From positions 248,001 through 312,000 of the forward strand of contig JAGOBK010000002.1 in the NCBI GenBank assembly GCA_017983465.1: a stretch of 64,000 bases of DNA. The letters run 5' to 3'. Position 1 is the first letter of the stretch. Every line of letters begins with the position of its first letter. Positions 44,431 through 53,141 of the stretch are shown here, piece by piece. The notes beneath the pieces were generated by a model. That model saw only the letters and a list, made by a program, of their open reading frames with translations. It was not told the origin of the DNA and made no database searches. Source of the DNA: Crocinitomicaceae bacterium (GTDB taxonomy: Bacteria > Bacteroidota > Bacteroidia > Flavobacteriales_D > Crocinitomicaceae). Position numbers and translations under genes: made by a program.

Positions 44431-47400
44431 TTAGTTTAGATTGAAATATTGATTTGCTCTTTCCTTATAATACAATCTAAGGGATGGATCAGCGCTCTTC
44501 AATAATTCTATTTCCTTTAATTTGGTTTTGTTATACTCATCAAATCTGATTTTGTTACTAGAATCTATATCTTTTCCTGATTTAGATTCTCTTTTTTCTT
44601 CATAACCTCTTTCCATCATCGCTTTTTCACTTTCCAACAACCTCGTTAGTATTTCCTTCTGGCGGTTAATAAGGTCCTTATTGATGTTTCTATTGATGAT
44701 GCTTTTCTCTTGTTCTTCCAACTCTTTTATTAAAGGATTTAATTGATTACCTAACCCTTTACCCTCCTTATTCATTTCGTTTCTTAACTGTTCCAAACGT
44801 TGACGAATAGCAGTTTGTTCTGCTGCCATTTTGGCCATTTCCTTATTACCCAATCCTAGCATATTTTGACCAGAATTACCAGGACTCGATCCAGGTTGAC
44901 TACCAGGTTTGTTTCCCTGTTTATCACCTGGCTTATCTCCACCCGGATTTGGTCCTTTTTGCATTTGTTCCAATTGCTTTTTCAACATTTCTTTCATGTC
45001 ACCGGTTGACATGGATTGTCCTGGTTTTGGACGACCTTTGCCAGGATTATTACAACTTCCTGATCCCGACATTTCGCTTTGCATTTGACTTTGCATGCTT
45101 TGTAAGGCTTCGTTTAACAGAAGAGCTAAATTGTTGTAAGAAGTCATTACCAATTGTTGGTGTTTATTCAGATCCTTTTTTCTATGGTCATCAATATCTT
45201 CTACAGATAGCCGCTGATTGGACTCAATTGCATTTAATTCTCTATCAATAAAAGAAGCTATTTTAGGTTGACGTTTCGCTAATGCCAACAAACTATCCTT
45301 TACAATTTTCGTTTCATCGATTATACGTTGTTGACGTCTTCCCAGTTTACGGTAGAGAGGGTCCAACGTGGTTACTTTTGAAAATTTATTCATTAACGCT
45401 TCTTGATCGAAACTTAAGGTCATTAAACTTTCTAAAATATTTCGAAGAGATTTCATGTCCTCTTCTTGTTCCTTTTTATTTGCTTGTTGCTGTTTGGCAT
45501 TTAATTGATTTGCCATTGAATTCATTCCTTCTGATGCAGATTTTTGTTTTTCTCCAGCCTTTTTATCTTTACCCTGTTCTAAAGATTCTTTCGCATCATT
45601 TAAATCTTCACTTACTTGTTCTTCCATTTGATCCAGATTACCTAAATCCATGGGTTTATCTAATTCCTTGTTTAGTTCGTCTAATTTTTGAAGGTCCTTT
45701 TTAAGTTCATCAAATTTCTTATTCAGTTCCTCTTGTTTTTTAACTAATTCCTCCTTTGTTAATTCCTCTTTATTTTGATCACGAAGTTCATCTTGTTCTT
45801 TAGCTAAATCCTTCAATTCCTTCTCTACATCATCAATACGTTCGTTTAGCTGCATTTTCTTTAACATCTCAAGGCTTCGGTCCAATTGCTTTTTCATATC
45901 CTCACTGGACTGATTAAGCTCTTCCATTTTTTCCTTTACCTGTTCCTTGTCATTTTGTTGAAGTAATTTTTCTAGATCCTCTAATAATTTCTTTAATTCA
46001 TCATCCATTAATTCATCCAAAAGCTTTTCAATCATCTCTTGTTTTTCGAGTAATTCTTTATCCATAGGAGAAAGCTGATTTTTTTCCTCAAGGCTTTTAT
46101 CCATTTCGTTTTGGATTTTTTCTAACGATTCCAAAAGTGTAGATTGTTCTTCTTTAAGTTGCTGAACTTTATTCAATTTATTCCAATCAGAAGACTTTGA
46201 ATTCATCGTCTCTTTTTTCAATTGAGCGATATTCTTCTGAAACTCCTGAGTCTTTTTTACTAATTGATCTAGATCCTCTTTTGTTCTATTTTGATCCTCT
46301 TGTCTAGAATCATTTAACTCCTCCAAGGTGGGTAATTCATATGTAAATAACTGACTTTTAGCAGCTTTACTACCATTCACGCCATCATTATCATATACGA
46401 CAAAATAATATTCAATTTTATCATTTAATCGAACATCTTCTCTCTTAAAATCAACAGCAAACGTAAAATTCATTTGTGATCCTGCTACCTGTTGAACAGG
46501 CATCCTCACTTCTTTATTTTGTCCATTCTCCCTGATGATTTTATACACAAATTGTAAGGACTTCAATCCATAATCATCTGATGTAATTCCTTTAAAATAC
46601 TTTAATCCTTCGGATATCGTATCTGTTTGTTCAGCAACCTCAATCGATGGAAAAGCATCTTTAATAACATTTACTTTATACTGAATAGTATCATTATCAT
46701 GATTGAAACGATTCTCTAAAATAAATTTCAATACCTTATCGTCTTTACAGAGTTGTTTATATTTAAAAGATTCCTCTTTAAACACGGATCGAAGTTGATT
46801 CCAAAAAACATTCGTTTTGAAAGTATTTTTAGTTCGGATTCGCCACTCCACTTGACTACCTTCTGGTAGTGTTAAATCACCTACATTTTCAATGACTTCA
46901 TTTTCTTTTCCAAGGTAAGATGGATATGTACACAAAGCTTGAATACTTCCAATTAAGGATTTACCGATAACATTTAGTTTGTATTTATCACTGTCAAATT
47001 CATTGGTAGTAAAATAAAAAGTAGCGTTTTTCTTAGGTTTATTTATACTTCCAATAAATTTATTTTTTGTTTTACGAAGTAATAGAAATTTACCTTGGTC
47101 ACTTACAACAAACACTTGATTAGGTAATTCCTTTTTACCAGATGGTGATTCAATTGGAATAATATCTAACTCAATTGGAAAATCAACACCTTCCTCCACC
47201 GTTAAGTTTCTTTTTTTCAATACAAACTGAAAGGGAGCTTGCTCCTTAAAAACCTTATTGTAGTAAACTACATGTTCAGTACCTTGAGTAATTATGGATG
47301 GAATAAAAATGGCTATTCCAATGAAACAAACAAACAACGGAATTAAGTACTTAAAATACTTTCTATTTTCCTCTATTCGTACTGCATTTTTAAAGGGAAT

Positions 47401-47826
47401 AACACTTAATTCTGAAGATCGTTGGTTGACGCTAGCTCTCAATAATTCAATATTCCCTTCCTGATGAATTAAATCATTTTGCAATTGAAGAGTATTTTTT
47501 AATCGATCCGAGATGGAAGGAAAAAAAGAACCAATTATTTCTGCTGCTTGAATTCTACTAATTTGTTTTCCAAATGAAATTAATTTCGATACTGGAATCA
47601 AAATGAATCGAAAACAAACGAAAGCATTTAAACCAATAAAACCGAAAAATAAGATTGCTCGAACGAGTGAATTAAACCTTCCAAAATATTCGAATGTTGT
47701 CGCAAATAAAAAAGAAAATAAAAAAATCACAAAAAACAGCAATAGTCCACGAATCATTTGATTCTTATAGTACTTTCGTATAAAAGCATCTATTTGACCA
47801 ATAAGCGTATCGAAGCTATTTTTCAT
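44431..47826 (-). CDS. DUF4175-domain protein, large membrane-anchored coiled-coil protein
   Basis: A 1131-residue protein. Two N-terminal membrane helices lie at about 27-47 and 57-80 and a third at about 153-172 (FKYLIPLFVCFIGIAIFIPSII). A beta-rich region spans about 190-500. It then has a very long Glu/Lys/Gln-rich coiled coil (about 505-850) and a low-complexity Gly/Pro/Lys/Gln linker (about 945-985). This layout fits DUF4175. Function unknown; size and topology suggest a structural envelope role (inference). TACTTTTA, one mismatch from the -7 consensus, ends 4 nt before ATG 47826. It leads the operon through mnmG. Confidence 0.88.
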   Translation of the reverse strand: MKNSFDTLIGQIDAFIRKYYKNQMIRGLLLFFVIFLFSFLFATTFEYFGRFNSLVRAILFFGFIGLNAFVCFRFILIPVSKLISFGKQISRIQAAEIIGSFFPSISDRLKNTLQLQNDLIHQEGNIELLRASVNQRSSELSVIPFKNAVRIEENRKYFKYLIPLFVCFIGIAIFIPSIITQGTEHVVYYNKVFKEQAPFQFVLKKRNLTVEEGVDFPIELDIIPIESPSGKKELPNQVFVVSDQGKFLLLRKTKNKFIGSINKPKKNATFYFTTNEFDSDKYKLNVIGKSLIGSIQALCTYPSYLGKENEVIENVGDLTLPEGSQVEWRIRTKNTFKTNVFWNQLRSVFKEESFKYKQLCKDDKVLKFILENRFNHDNDTIQYKVNVIKDAFPSIEVAEQTDTISEGLKYFKGITSDDYGLKSLQFVYKIIRENGQNKEVRMPVQQVAGSQMNFTFAVDFKREDVRLNDKIEYYFVVYDNDGVNGSKAAKSQLFTYELPTLEELNDSRQEDQNRTKEDLDQLVKKTQEFQKNIAQLKKETMNSKSSDWNKLNKVQQLKEEQSTLLESLEKIQNEMDKSLEEKNQLSPMDKELLEKQEMIEKLLDELMDDELKKLLEDLEKLLQQNDKEQVKEKMEELNQSSEDMKKQLDRSLEMLKKMQLNERIDDVEKELKDLAKEQDELRDQNKEELTKEELVKKQEELNKKFDELKKDLQKLDELNKELDKPMDLGNLDQMEEQVSEDLNDAKESLEQGKDKKAGEKQKSASEGMNSMANQLNAKQQQANKKEQEEDMKSLRNILESLMTLSFDQEALMNKFSKVTTLDPLYRKLGRRQQRIIDETKIVKDSLLALAKRQPKIASFIDRELNAIESNQRLSVEDIDDHRKKDLNKHQQLVMTSYNNLALLLNEALQSMQSQMQSEMSGSGSCNNPGKGRPKPGQSMSTGDMKEMLKKQLEQMQKGPNPGGDKPGDKQGNKPGSQPGSSPGNSGQNMLGLGNKEMAKMAAEQTAIRQRLEQLRNEMNKEGKGLGNQLNPLIKELEEQEKSIINRNINKDLINRQKEILTRLLESEKAMMERGYEEKRESKSGKDIDSSNKIRFDEYNKTKLKEIELLKSADPSLRLYYKERANQYFNLN

Positions 47827-48235
47827 GAGATAAAAGTATTCAAGATTTTGATACAGGACAAATTTTCGAGTCTGAACTTAGTTATATATAATATATTTCT
47901 TTTTTAAAATTATTTAAAGAATTTATTACTCTTATTAAGGATGTTCATATGTGTAAAAGTTTCAACTCAAAATTTTGATTTACCGTTTTTAACAATTTAT
48001 ACTACATAACACACAAGTTATATGAATGTATTTAATAGAAAATCAATAAGTTACACTGTTATAAACAAAAACACTATTTAAGTCATTGTTTATAATAATA
48101 GAAATTTCTCTTACATAAATTCGTTTATAACCATAGTGATATCAAAGGGTAACTTAAGCAAACTTTTAGTGTATAATTCAAAAAAAGGTGCAATTCGATT
48201 ATTCTTTCAATAAAGCAAGATAAACTTTTGAGTTC

Positions 48236-48254
48236 TTATACACTGTTATTCACA
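48236..48254 (+). promoter_or_regulatory. Two tandem DnaA-box-like 9-mers, 10 bp apart
   Basis: TTATACACT then TTATTCACA begin exactly 10 bp apart in the same orientation, that is, on the same helical face, as expected for cooperative DnaA binding. The second is an exact match to TTATnCACA. Confidence 0.5.
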
Positions 48255-48368
48255 ATTTAATCACTCATATCGTGTATAAGTCGCTTTTTACATTTCAGTA
48301 AAACAAGGGCTTTCCATTTATCATCATATCTAAATAGTTAATAACTCGGGCTATTTGTGAATAGTGTT

Positions 48369-48376
48369 TACCTTTG
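48369..48376 (+). promoter_or_regulatory. -7 box TACCTTTG for rpiB
   Basis: A perfect TAnnTTTG, 19 nt before ATG 48396. No TTG is evident at the expected -33 distance. Confidence 0.5.
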
Positions 48377-48395
48377 TAATCTAAAATAAATAGAG

Positions 48396-48824
48396 ATGAT
48401 TATTCCAATAGGTTGCGATCACGCAGGATTTAAAACGAAAGAACTTATCATTAAACACCTTACAAGTAAAGGATTACAAGTAAAGGATTTCGGTTGTTAT
48501 TCAGAGGATAGTATTGATTATCCTGATTATGCGCACCCTGTGGCACAAATGGTAGAAGAAAACCCAGGAATGATTGGAATTCTTTTGTGTGGTTCTGGTA
48601 ACGGAATCAATATGACCGCTAATAAACATGAAGGTATTCGTAGTGCATTGTGTTGGGAAACCGAAATTGCTAAATTAGCTCGTTCACATAATAATGCGAA
48701 TATTATCGCTATTCCTGCACGTTTTGTATCTGAAGAATTAGCATTGGAAATGGTGGATGCATTTTTAGAAACCGAATTCGAAGGGGGAAGACACCAAAAT
48801 AGAATTAATAAAATTCCTTGTTAG
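48396..48824 (+). CDS. rpiB: Ribose-5-phosphate isomerase B
   Basis: Interconverts ribose 5-phosphate and ribulose 5-phosphate, cytosolic, 142 residues. Landmarks: IGCDHAGFKTKELI at the N-terminus, catalytic Cys65 in LLCGSGNGINM, NKHEGIRSALC and RSHNNANIIAIPARFV. All conserved RpiB positions appear intact. The stop overlaps the convergent OmpA-family gene by 4 nt. Confidence 0.95.
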   Translation: MIIPIGCDHAGFKTKELIIKHLTSKGLQVKDFGCYSEDSIDYPDYAHPVAQMVEENPGMIGILLCGSGNGINMTANKHEGIRSALCWETEIAKLARSHNNANIIAIPARFVSEELALEMVDAFLETEFEGGRHQNRINKIPC

Positions 48825-49945
48825 TTTGTACTAATAAGTATTTCTACGCGTCTATTTGCTTCTTTTTCTTCCTCGGTTTGAGGGTCTTTAAAAATAGGTT
48901 TGGTGTTCCCAAATCCTATAGCTTTCAATCTATTTGAATCCACACCGCCGTCCACTAAATAGTCGACTACTTTTTGCGCGCGTTTTTTAGAAAGTTTCAT
49001 TGATACTAAATCTTTGTCACTGTCCTCGTTTACATGTCCGTGAACTTCAATATTAATCGTTGGATTTAAAATCAGGAAGTCCCTAAGGCGTTTTAATTTA
49101 GGATAGGACTCCTCTAGTACAGTGGACAATCCAGCAACAAAGTAAACATCATCCAATTCAGCCATCATACCTTCTTGAATGGGTTTTAACCATATGGTAT
49201 CTTTAAAACTTGTCTTAATTGGTATCGTTGTGTTTTCTAGGTCTGTTGATAAAAATCCTTCAGCATCGACACGAATGGTTCCTCCTTTAACTTTCTTAAG
49301 TAAGTTCATTTCTAAATCACTGGCACGATAAATACCATTAATTTCTGTGGATCCTTGTAATACGATTCTTGCTTCAATAGGTCTTCGAGTAGACTCATCC
49401 CTTATTGCTAAAGAATAAACCGGTAATCCGTCATTGTATACCAAGTTTAAAGGCCATGTTTTTGAAGCATCAACTTGTTCTGGCTCGAAGGATAATGTAC
49501 ATCGTATTTCTTGTTTGGACTTCTCTTTTGCTAGAAAAACCAAGTAGTACTGATCGTTTAATTCTATGGGTATTTCTGTTTCCAAAGTCACCAATGAGTC
49601 AATGGATTTTTCTAACAATACTTGTAGGTTTTGTTGTTTTAAAGACGCACACAAATTACCTTCCTTTTCTTTTAGTATCATTACGTGAATAGGGGATGAA
49701 GCTTGCTTGAATGATAGCTTTAAGTTCCCTTTTTCCGCACAAGTGAAGTGCAACCAAATTTGGTTTTTACTGGGAGCGCTAAGGTGTTGAAAAACCCCCT
49801 CGGAAGGAATGACTCCTTTTTTCCCAATGAACGACAAAGTGATGGCTCCTTTTGGATTTACATCGAGTGCATGTTCACAGGTGGAATAGTCCTTTTGTTG
49901 TGTAAAGGAAAAAAAAGGAATAAAAAAGAAGAAAACAATACTTCG
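48821..49945 (-). CDS. OmpA-family C-terminal domain protein
   Basis: A cell-envelope protein of about 375 residues with a signal peptide (RSIVFFFFIPFFSFTQ). The start is GTG, with the first base at 49948 in the longest reading, since no ATG precedes the signal in frame. A beta-rich N-terminal half of unknown type is followed by a carboxypeptidase-regulatory-like segment (about 175-250, ESTRRPIEARIVLQGS). The OmpA peptidoglycan-binding domain is at about 270-375 (INIEVHGHVNEDSDKDLVS, LSKKRAQKVVDYLVDGGVDSNRLKAIGFGNTKP, EANRRVEILIST). It lies 15 nt after the DUF4403 gene and is coupled to it. Confidence 0.9.
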   Translation of the reverse strand, partial: RSIVFFFFIPFFSFTQQKDYSTCEHALDVNPKGAITLSFIGKKGVIPSEGVFQHLSAPSKNQIWLHFTCAEKGNLKLSFKQASSPIHVMILKEKEGNLCASLKQQNLQVLLEKSIDSLVTLETEIPIELNDQYYLVFLAKEKSKQEIRCTLSFEPEQVDASKTWPLNLVYNDGLPVYSLAIRDESTRRPIEARIVLQGSTEINGIYRASDLEMNLLKKVKGGTIRVDAEGFLSTDLENTTIPIKTSFKDTIWLKPIQEGMMAELDDVYFVAGLSTVLEESYPKLKRLRDFLILNPTINIEVHGHVNEDSDKDLVSMKLSKKRAQKVVDYLVDGGVDSNRLKAIGFGNTKPIFKDPQTEEEKEANRRVEILISTN

Positions 49946-49963
49946 CACTGTGCGTTTAACGCA

Positions 49964-51349
49964 TCATTTCATCTTTAGTTTCAAGTTGCCAGAAACTTCT
50001 GTCGTTAGGAAAAATCCAGTCGAACCCAATTGAATGGACGAAACAGCTAGACGATCTACCGTGCCAGATAGAAAAACACCATCATCCAGTTTTGTGTTTA
50101 ATTGTTGTGTAATCGTGTTTTTCGTTTCATTCAAGAGGGGATTTAAATCATATTTTGCGGACTTATTTAATTCCTCCAAAACACGTTTATCAAACATCCA
50201 TTTAGCTGTTTTCAGCAGGACACTCTTTGAATTGAGATCATAAGCCAAGTCTGTTAACACAAAAAATTGATCATCCGTAATGATGGGAGTTCCAACAAGA
50301 AAAAACACTCCTTTTTTAGAACCAGAAAAATATACCTGAATAATGAGTTTCTGTTCTTGATTCCCTAAAATATGAAGTGAATCCACCACAATTTCTTTAC
50401 CATTAAACGGAATTTTATATCCCATTAAATCCTTATTCATCATTTTATTAATGGAGTCGTAAGAGGCTTTAACTAGGATGTTTAATTCATATCCTTGTCC
50501 CTTTGTGTATTTCACTTGTTTTGGCAAATCACTATAGACGGCTTGTTCTTTATTGGTGGTGATGAACGGTTCCGCTGTTAATTCTGCCGTCAATTCAGCG
50601 CGTTTATTTACAGCATCGAAAGTGACTGGACTCAAGGCCATACTTTTGGGTTTCAAATAAAGAAGGCCATATCCGCTTAAGTCCATGGGTTCTTCTAACT
50701 GACGCCAAACATCTTTTATTGAAGAGCGAATATCAACTGATTCTATTTGTCTATCGATGTCTTTTTCTAATGATTTTAATTGACCCTTCACTTGTTTTTC
50801 GACTTGAGATGTTGCGTCGTACTTAAAGACGGTGATTTCACACGGGTCCAACACATCAAATAATTGAAGCTTGGTTTCGGTATTAAACATGTATGAATCC
50901 GTTATGGAGACACTTGTGTTATATCCAACCTTTACTCTGCGCATCGGCTCTCCCACGCCGCAACTAGCGAATATTCTTGGAACAGTACACGATCCATTCT
51001 CATCCCATAAACTGTGGCATTTCGGACAATAATTCAACTTCAATTCAAACTTGCCATCAACCTCATAGTATAAACTCGTTTTCTTTAGTTGAAAATTAAT
51101 GGGATCACGTAAAAACTTATATGCAAAGCTAACTCCTTCACATTGTTCTTGTTTTCCTTCAAAGCTTTTAGGCAATGATTTTTCTACCTCTTTCAGTTGA
51201 CTTTGTAAGTCAATTTCAATGGGCACATTTATTTGAGAAACCGAAAGAACAGGCATAGGAGGGTCCATCAGTTCCACAATCGGTTCGGGAATATCGATGG
51301 ATTTACAAGACCAACTTAAAAGTGGGAGTAAAAATAGGATGTATTTCAT
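49964..51349 (-). CDS. DUF4403 family lipoprotein
   Basis: A 461-residue lipoprotein with signal KYILFLLPLLSWSC (Cys15 from ATG 51349; ATG 51364 would add five residues). The DUF4403 pattern is seen: SVSQINVPIEIDLQSQLKEVEKSLPKSF near the start, LQLFDVLDPCEIT, QVKGQLKSLEKDIDRQI, DVWRQLEEPMDL, then QQLNTKLDDGVFLSGTVDRLAV and GFFLTTEVSGNLKL at the end. DUF4403 proteins resemble lipid-binding tubular folds; the role is unknown. It also contains a Cys cluster CPKCHSLWDENGSC, unusual for an envelope protein. Confidence 0.88.
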   Translation of the reverse strand: MKYILFLLPLLSWSCKSIDIPEPIVELMDPPMPVLSVSQINVPIEIDLQSQLKEVEKSLPKSFEGKQEQCEGVSFAYKFLRDPINFQLKKTSLYYEVDGKFELKLNYCPKCHSLWDENGSCTVPRIFASCGVGEPMRRVKVGYNTSVSITDSYMFNTETKLQLFDVLDPCEITVFKYDATSQVEKQVKGQLKSLEKDIDRQIESVDIRSSIKDVWRQLEEPMDLSGYGLLYLKPKSMALSPVTFDAVNKRAELTAELTAEPFITTNKEQAVYSDLPKQVKYTKGQGYELNILVKASYDSINKMMNKDLMGYKIPFNGKEIVVDSLHILGNQEQKLIIQVYFSGSKKGVFFLVGTPIITDDQFFVLTDLAYDLNSKSVLLKTAKWMFDKRVLEELNKSAKYDLNPLLNETKNTITQQLNTKLDDGVFLSGTVDRLAVSSIQLGSTGFFLTTEVSGNLKLKMK

Positions 51350-51406
51350 GATGGGTGATTTCACGAAACGAAGGTATAAATCTTTTGTTTGTTCAAAACA
51401 AAAGAC

Positions 51407-51431
51407 ACAAAAAAGGGGACCGAAGTCCCCT
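51407..51431 (-). terminator. Terminator after icd with TTCG tetraloop
   Basis: On the minus strand, AGGGGAC/GTCCCCT closes the tetraloop TTCG (a C-UUCG-G loop) and runs into six T. It lies 9 nt after the icd stop. Confidence 0.92.
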
Positions 51432-51439
51432 AGAAAAGA

Positions 51440-52669
51440 TTAATTCATTTTTGCTTTTAAGCCCTTATCCAAGGCATCCAAAAATTCTTCCGTGTAAACG
51501 TAATGATCACCATGAGAAACTTTGTTTCCATGAATACATACAGCAAGGTCTTTTGTCATGATACCAGATTCAACTGTTTCAATACAAACGCGCTCTAATG
51601 AAAGACAGAAATCAATTAATTTTTGGTTGTTGTCTAATTTTCCTCTAAATGCCAAGCCTCTTGTCCAAGCAAAAATTGATGCAATTGGATTGGTTGATGT
51701 TTGTTTTCCAGCTTGGTAATCTCTGTAATGACGAGTTACTGTACCGTGAGCTGCTTCAGCCTCCATAATTTCACCGTCTGGTGTAATTAAAACAGAAGTC
51801 ATCAAACCTAAAGATCCAAATCCTTGTGCTACCGTATCAGACTGAACATCACCATCGTAGTTTTTACAAGCCCAAACGAAATTTCCATCCCATTTTAAAG
51901 CAGAAGCAACCATATCATCAATTAAACGGTGCTCGTAAACGATTCCGGCAGCTTCGTATTTAGCTTTAAATTCGTTTTGGTAAATTTCTTCGAAGATGTC
52001 TTTAAAGCGACCATCGTATTTTTTTAGAATGGTGTTTTTCGTGGACAAATAAAGTGGCCATTTTTTGGAAAGTGCCATATTGAAACAAGAATAGGCAAAT
52101 CCACGGATAGAATCATCTGTGTTGTACATCGCCAGACCAACACCATCTCCTTTGAAGTTATACACTTCAAAATTTTGAACTTCACCACCATCTTCCGGAG
52201 TGAACGTCATGGTTAATTTTCCTTTTCCTTTGAAAACTGCATCCGTAGCACGGTACTGATCACCAAAAGCGTGACGACCAACAATGATAGGAGCGGTCCA
52301 GTTTGTCACCAAACGAGGAACATTTTGCATCACGATAGGCTCGCGAAAAACGGTTCCGTCAAGTATGTTACGAATGGTTCCATTTGGAGATTTCCACATG
52401 GATTTCAAGTTGAATTCTTTTACACGTGCTTCATCAGGTGTAATGGTAGCACATTTAATTCCTACTTTATATTCTTTAATTGCTTCCGCAGCATCAATGG
52501 TGATTTGATCATTGGTTTCATCACGTTTTTCGATTCCTAAATCGTAATATTTGATATCAAGATCTAAATAAGGAAGAATCAATTTGTCTTTGATGAATTT
52601 CCAAATAATTCGGGTCATTTCATCCCCATCTAACTCTACTACTGGATTGGCAACTTTAATTTTTGACAT
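51440..52669 (-). CDS. icd: NADP-dependent isocitrate dehydrogenase, eukaryote-like type II
   Basis: A TCA-cycle enzyme converting isocitrate to 2-oxoglutarate. The 409 residues and sequence ([79 protein letters not shown]) place it in the homodimeric group shared with eukaryotic IDH1/IDH2, distinct from E. coli Icd. I chose ATG 52669 ([12 protein letters not shown]). A perfect -7 box TAATTTTG lies 18 nt upstream at 52688-52695. The fumarase gene is nearby on the same strand but separately terminated. Confidence 0.95.
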   Translation of the reverse strand: MSKIKVANPVVELDGDEMTRIIWKFIKDKLILPYLDLDIKYYDLGIEKRDETNDQITIDAAEAIKEYKVGIKCATITPDEARVKEFNLKSMWKSPNGTIRNILDGTVFREPIVMQNVPRLVTNWTAPIIVGRHAFGDQYRATDAVFKGKGKLTMTFTPEDGGEVQNFEVYNFKGDGVGLAMYNTDDSIRGFAYSCFNMALSKKWPLYLSTKNTILKKYDGRFKDIFEEIYQNEFKAKYEAAGIVYEHRLIDDMVASALKWDGNFVWACKNYDGDVQSDTVAQGFGSLGLMTSVLITPDGEIMEAEAAHGTVTRHYRDYQAGKQTSTNPIASIFAWTRGLAFRGKLDNNQKLIDFCLSLERVCIETVESGIMTKDLAVCIHGNKVSHGDHYVYTEEFLDALDKGLKAKMN

Positions 52670-52687
52670 AAGTACATTTTTACAGCA

Positions 52688-52695
52688 CAAAATTA
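52688..52695 (-). promoter_or_regulatory. -7 box TAATTTTG for icd
   Basis: A perfect TAnnTTTG on the minus strand, 18 nt before the chosen start. No -33 TTG at the usual distance. Confidence 0.5.
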
Positions 52696-52801
52696 CGCAA
52701 TTTTTTATGAATTATCCGACAGAATAAATGGGATGAAACCATGCGTTTAAAAGAAAAGAAACATCCTTAAGAACACAGGCCTAACCTGAACAGGTATTTT
52801 C

Positions 52802-53056
52802 TTAATCAAAGAACCAAGTAACGAAAAGCACTAAAATTGACAAGGTGAATCCTAAGGATAAAATGGTTGGGATGAGCTTACTTTCTTTATGATTACCCTC
52901 GAGAAAAAATCGCCACATGACAAAACTGATGATTCCAAATGGATACGCGATAAATAATGCCGCACCATACACCCAAACGATTCCAGCCAAGGAAAACCAA
53001 ATGGCTAAAAGAAAAGAAATGAGTGCTATCCAATCGTTTTTTGTTCTATGCATCAC
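52802..53056 (-). CDS. Small hydrophobic membrane protein, unknown
   Basis: An 84-residue protein with three hydrophobic segments (about 9-24 WIALISFLLAIWFSLA, 28-50 VYGAALFIAYPFGIISFVMWRFF and 61-82 LIPTILSLGFTLSILVLFVTWFF) and a short charged loop EGNHKESK. Methionine 1 or 2 may start it. It stands alone between icd and fumC. I recognise no family. Confidence 0.65.
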   Translation of the reverse strand: MMHRTKNDWIALISFLLAIWFSLAGIVWVYGAALFIAYPFGIISFVMWRFFLEGNHKESKLIPTILSLGFTLSILVLFVTWFFD

Positions 53057-53093
53057 CGAAATAATTAGTAAATCAAATGTACTGTTTTATCAT

Positions 53094-53122
53094 AAAAAAA
53101 GCGGTGAGAGTCCTACCGCTTT
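53094..53122 (-). terminator. Terminator after fumC
   Basis: The stem AAAGCGGT/ACCGCTTT, read on the minus strand, runs into seven T. It lies about 20 nt after the fumC stop. Confidence 0.8.
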
Positions 53123-53141
53123 CCAATTATTTTGCAGATTA

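Larger units (their letters stand above)
47827..48395. other. Gene-free AT-rich region with DnaA-box-like cluster, candidate oriC
   Basis: The largest gene-free stretch in the window, 569 bp and visibly AT-rich, between the divergent DUF4175 gene and rpiB. DnaA-box-like 9-mers (consensus TTATnCACA): TTATTCACA at 48246-48254 (exact); TTATACACT at 48236-48244; AGTGTATAA at 48168-48176, CGTGTATAA at 48271-48279 and TGTGAATAG at 48356-48364 (reverse strand, one mismatch each); and weaker TTATAAACA at 48059-48067 and TGTTTATAA at 48087-48095. The left part (47870-47940) is almost pure A/T, as expected of an unwinding element. I see no ORF, tRNA or terminator. The rpiB promoter is at its right end. 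Confidence 0.5.

Noticed and set aside
52784-52795. ACCTG-AA-CAGGT hairpin near 52790
   Set aside because: The loop is only two bases and there is no T-tract.
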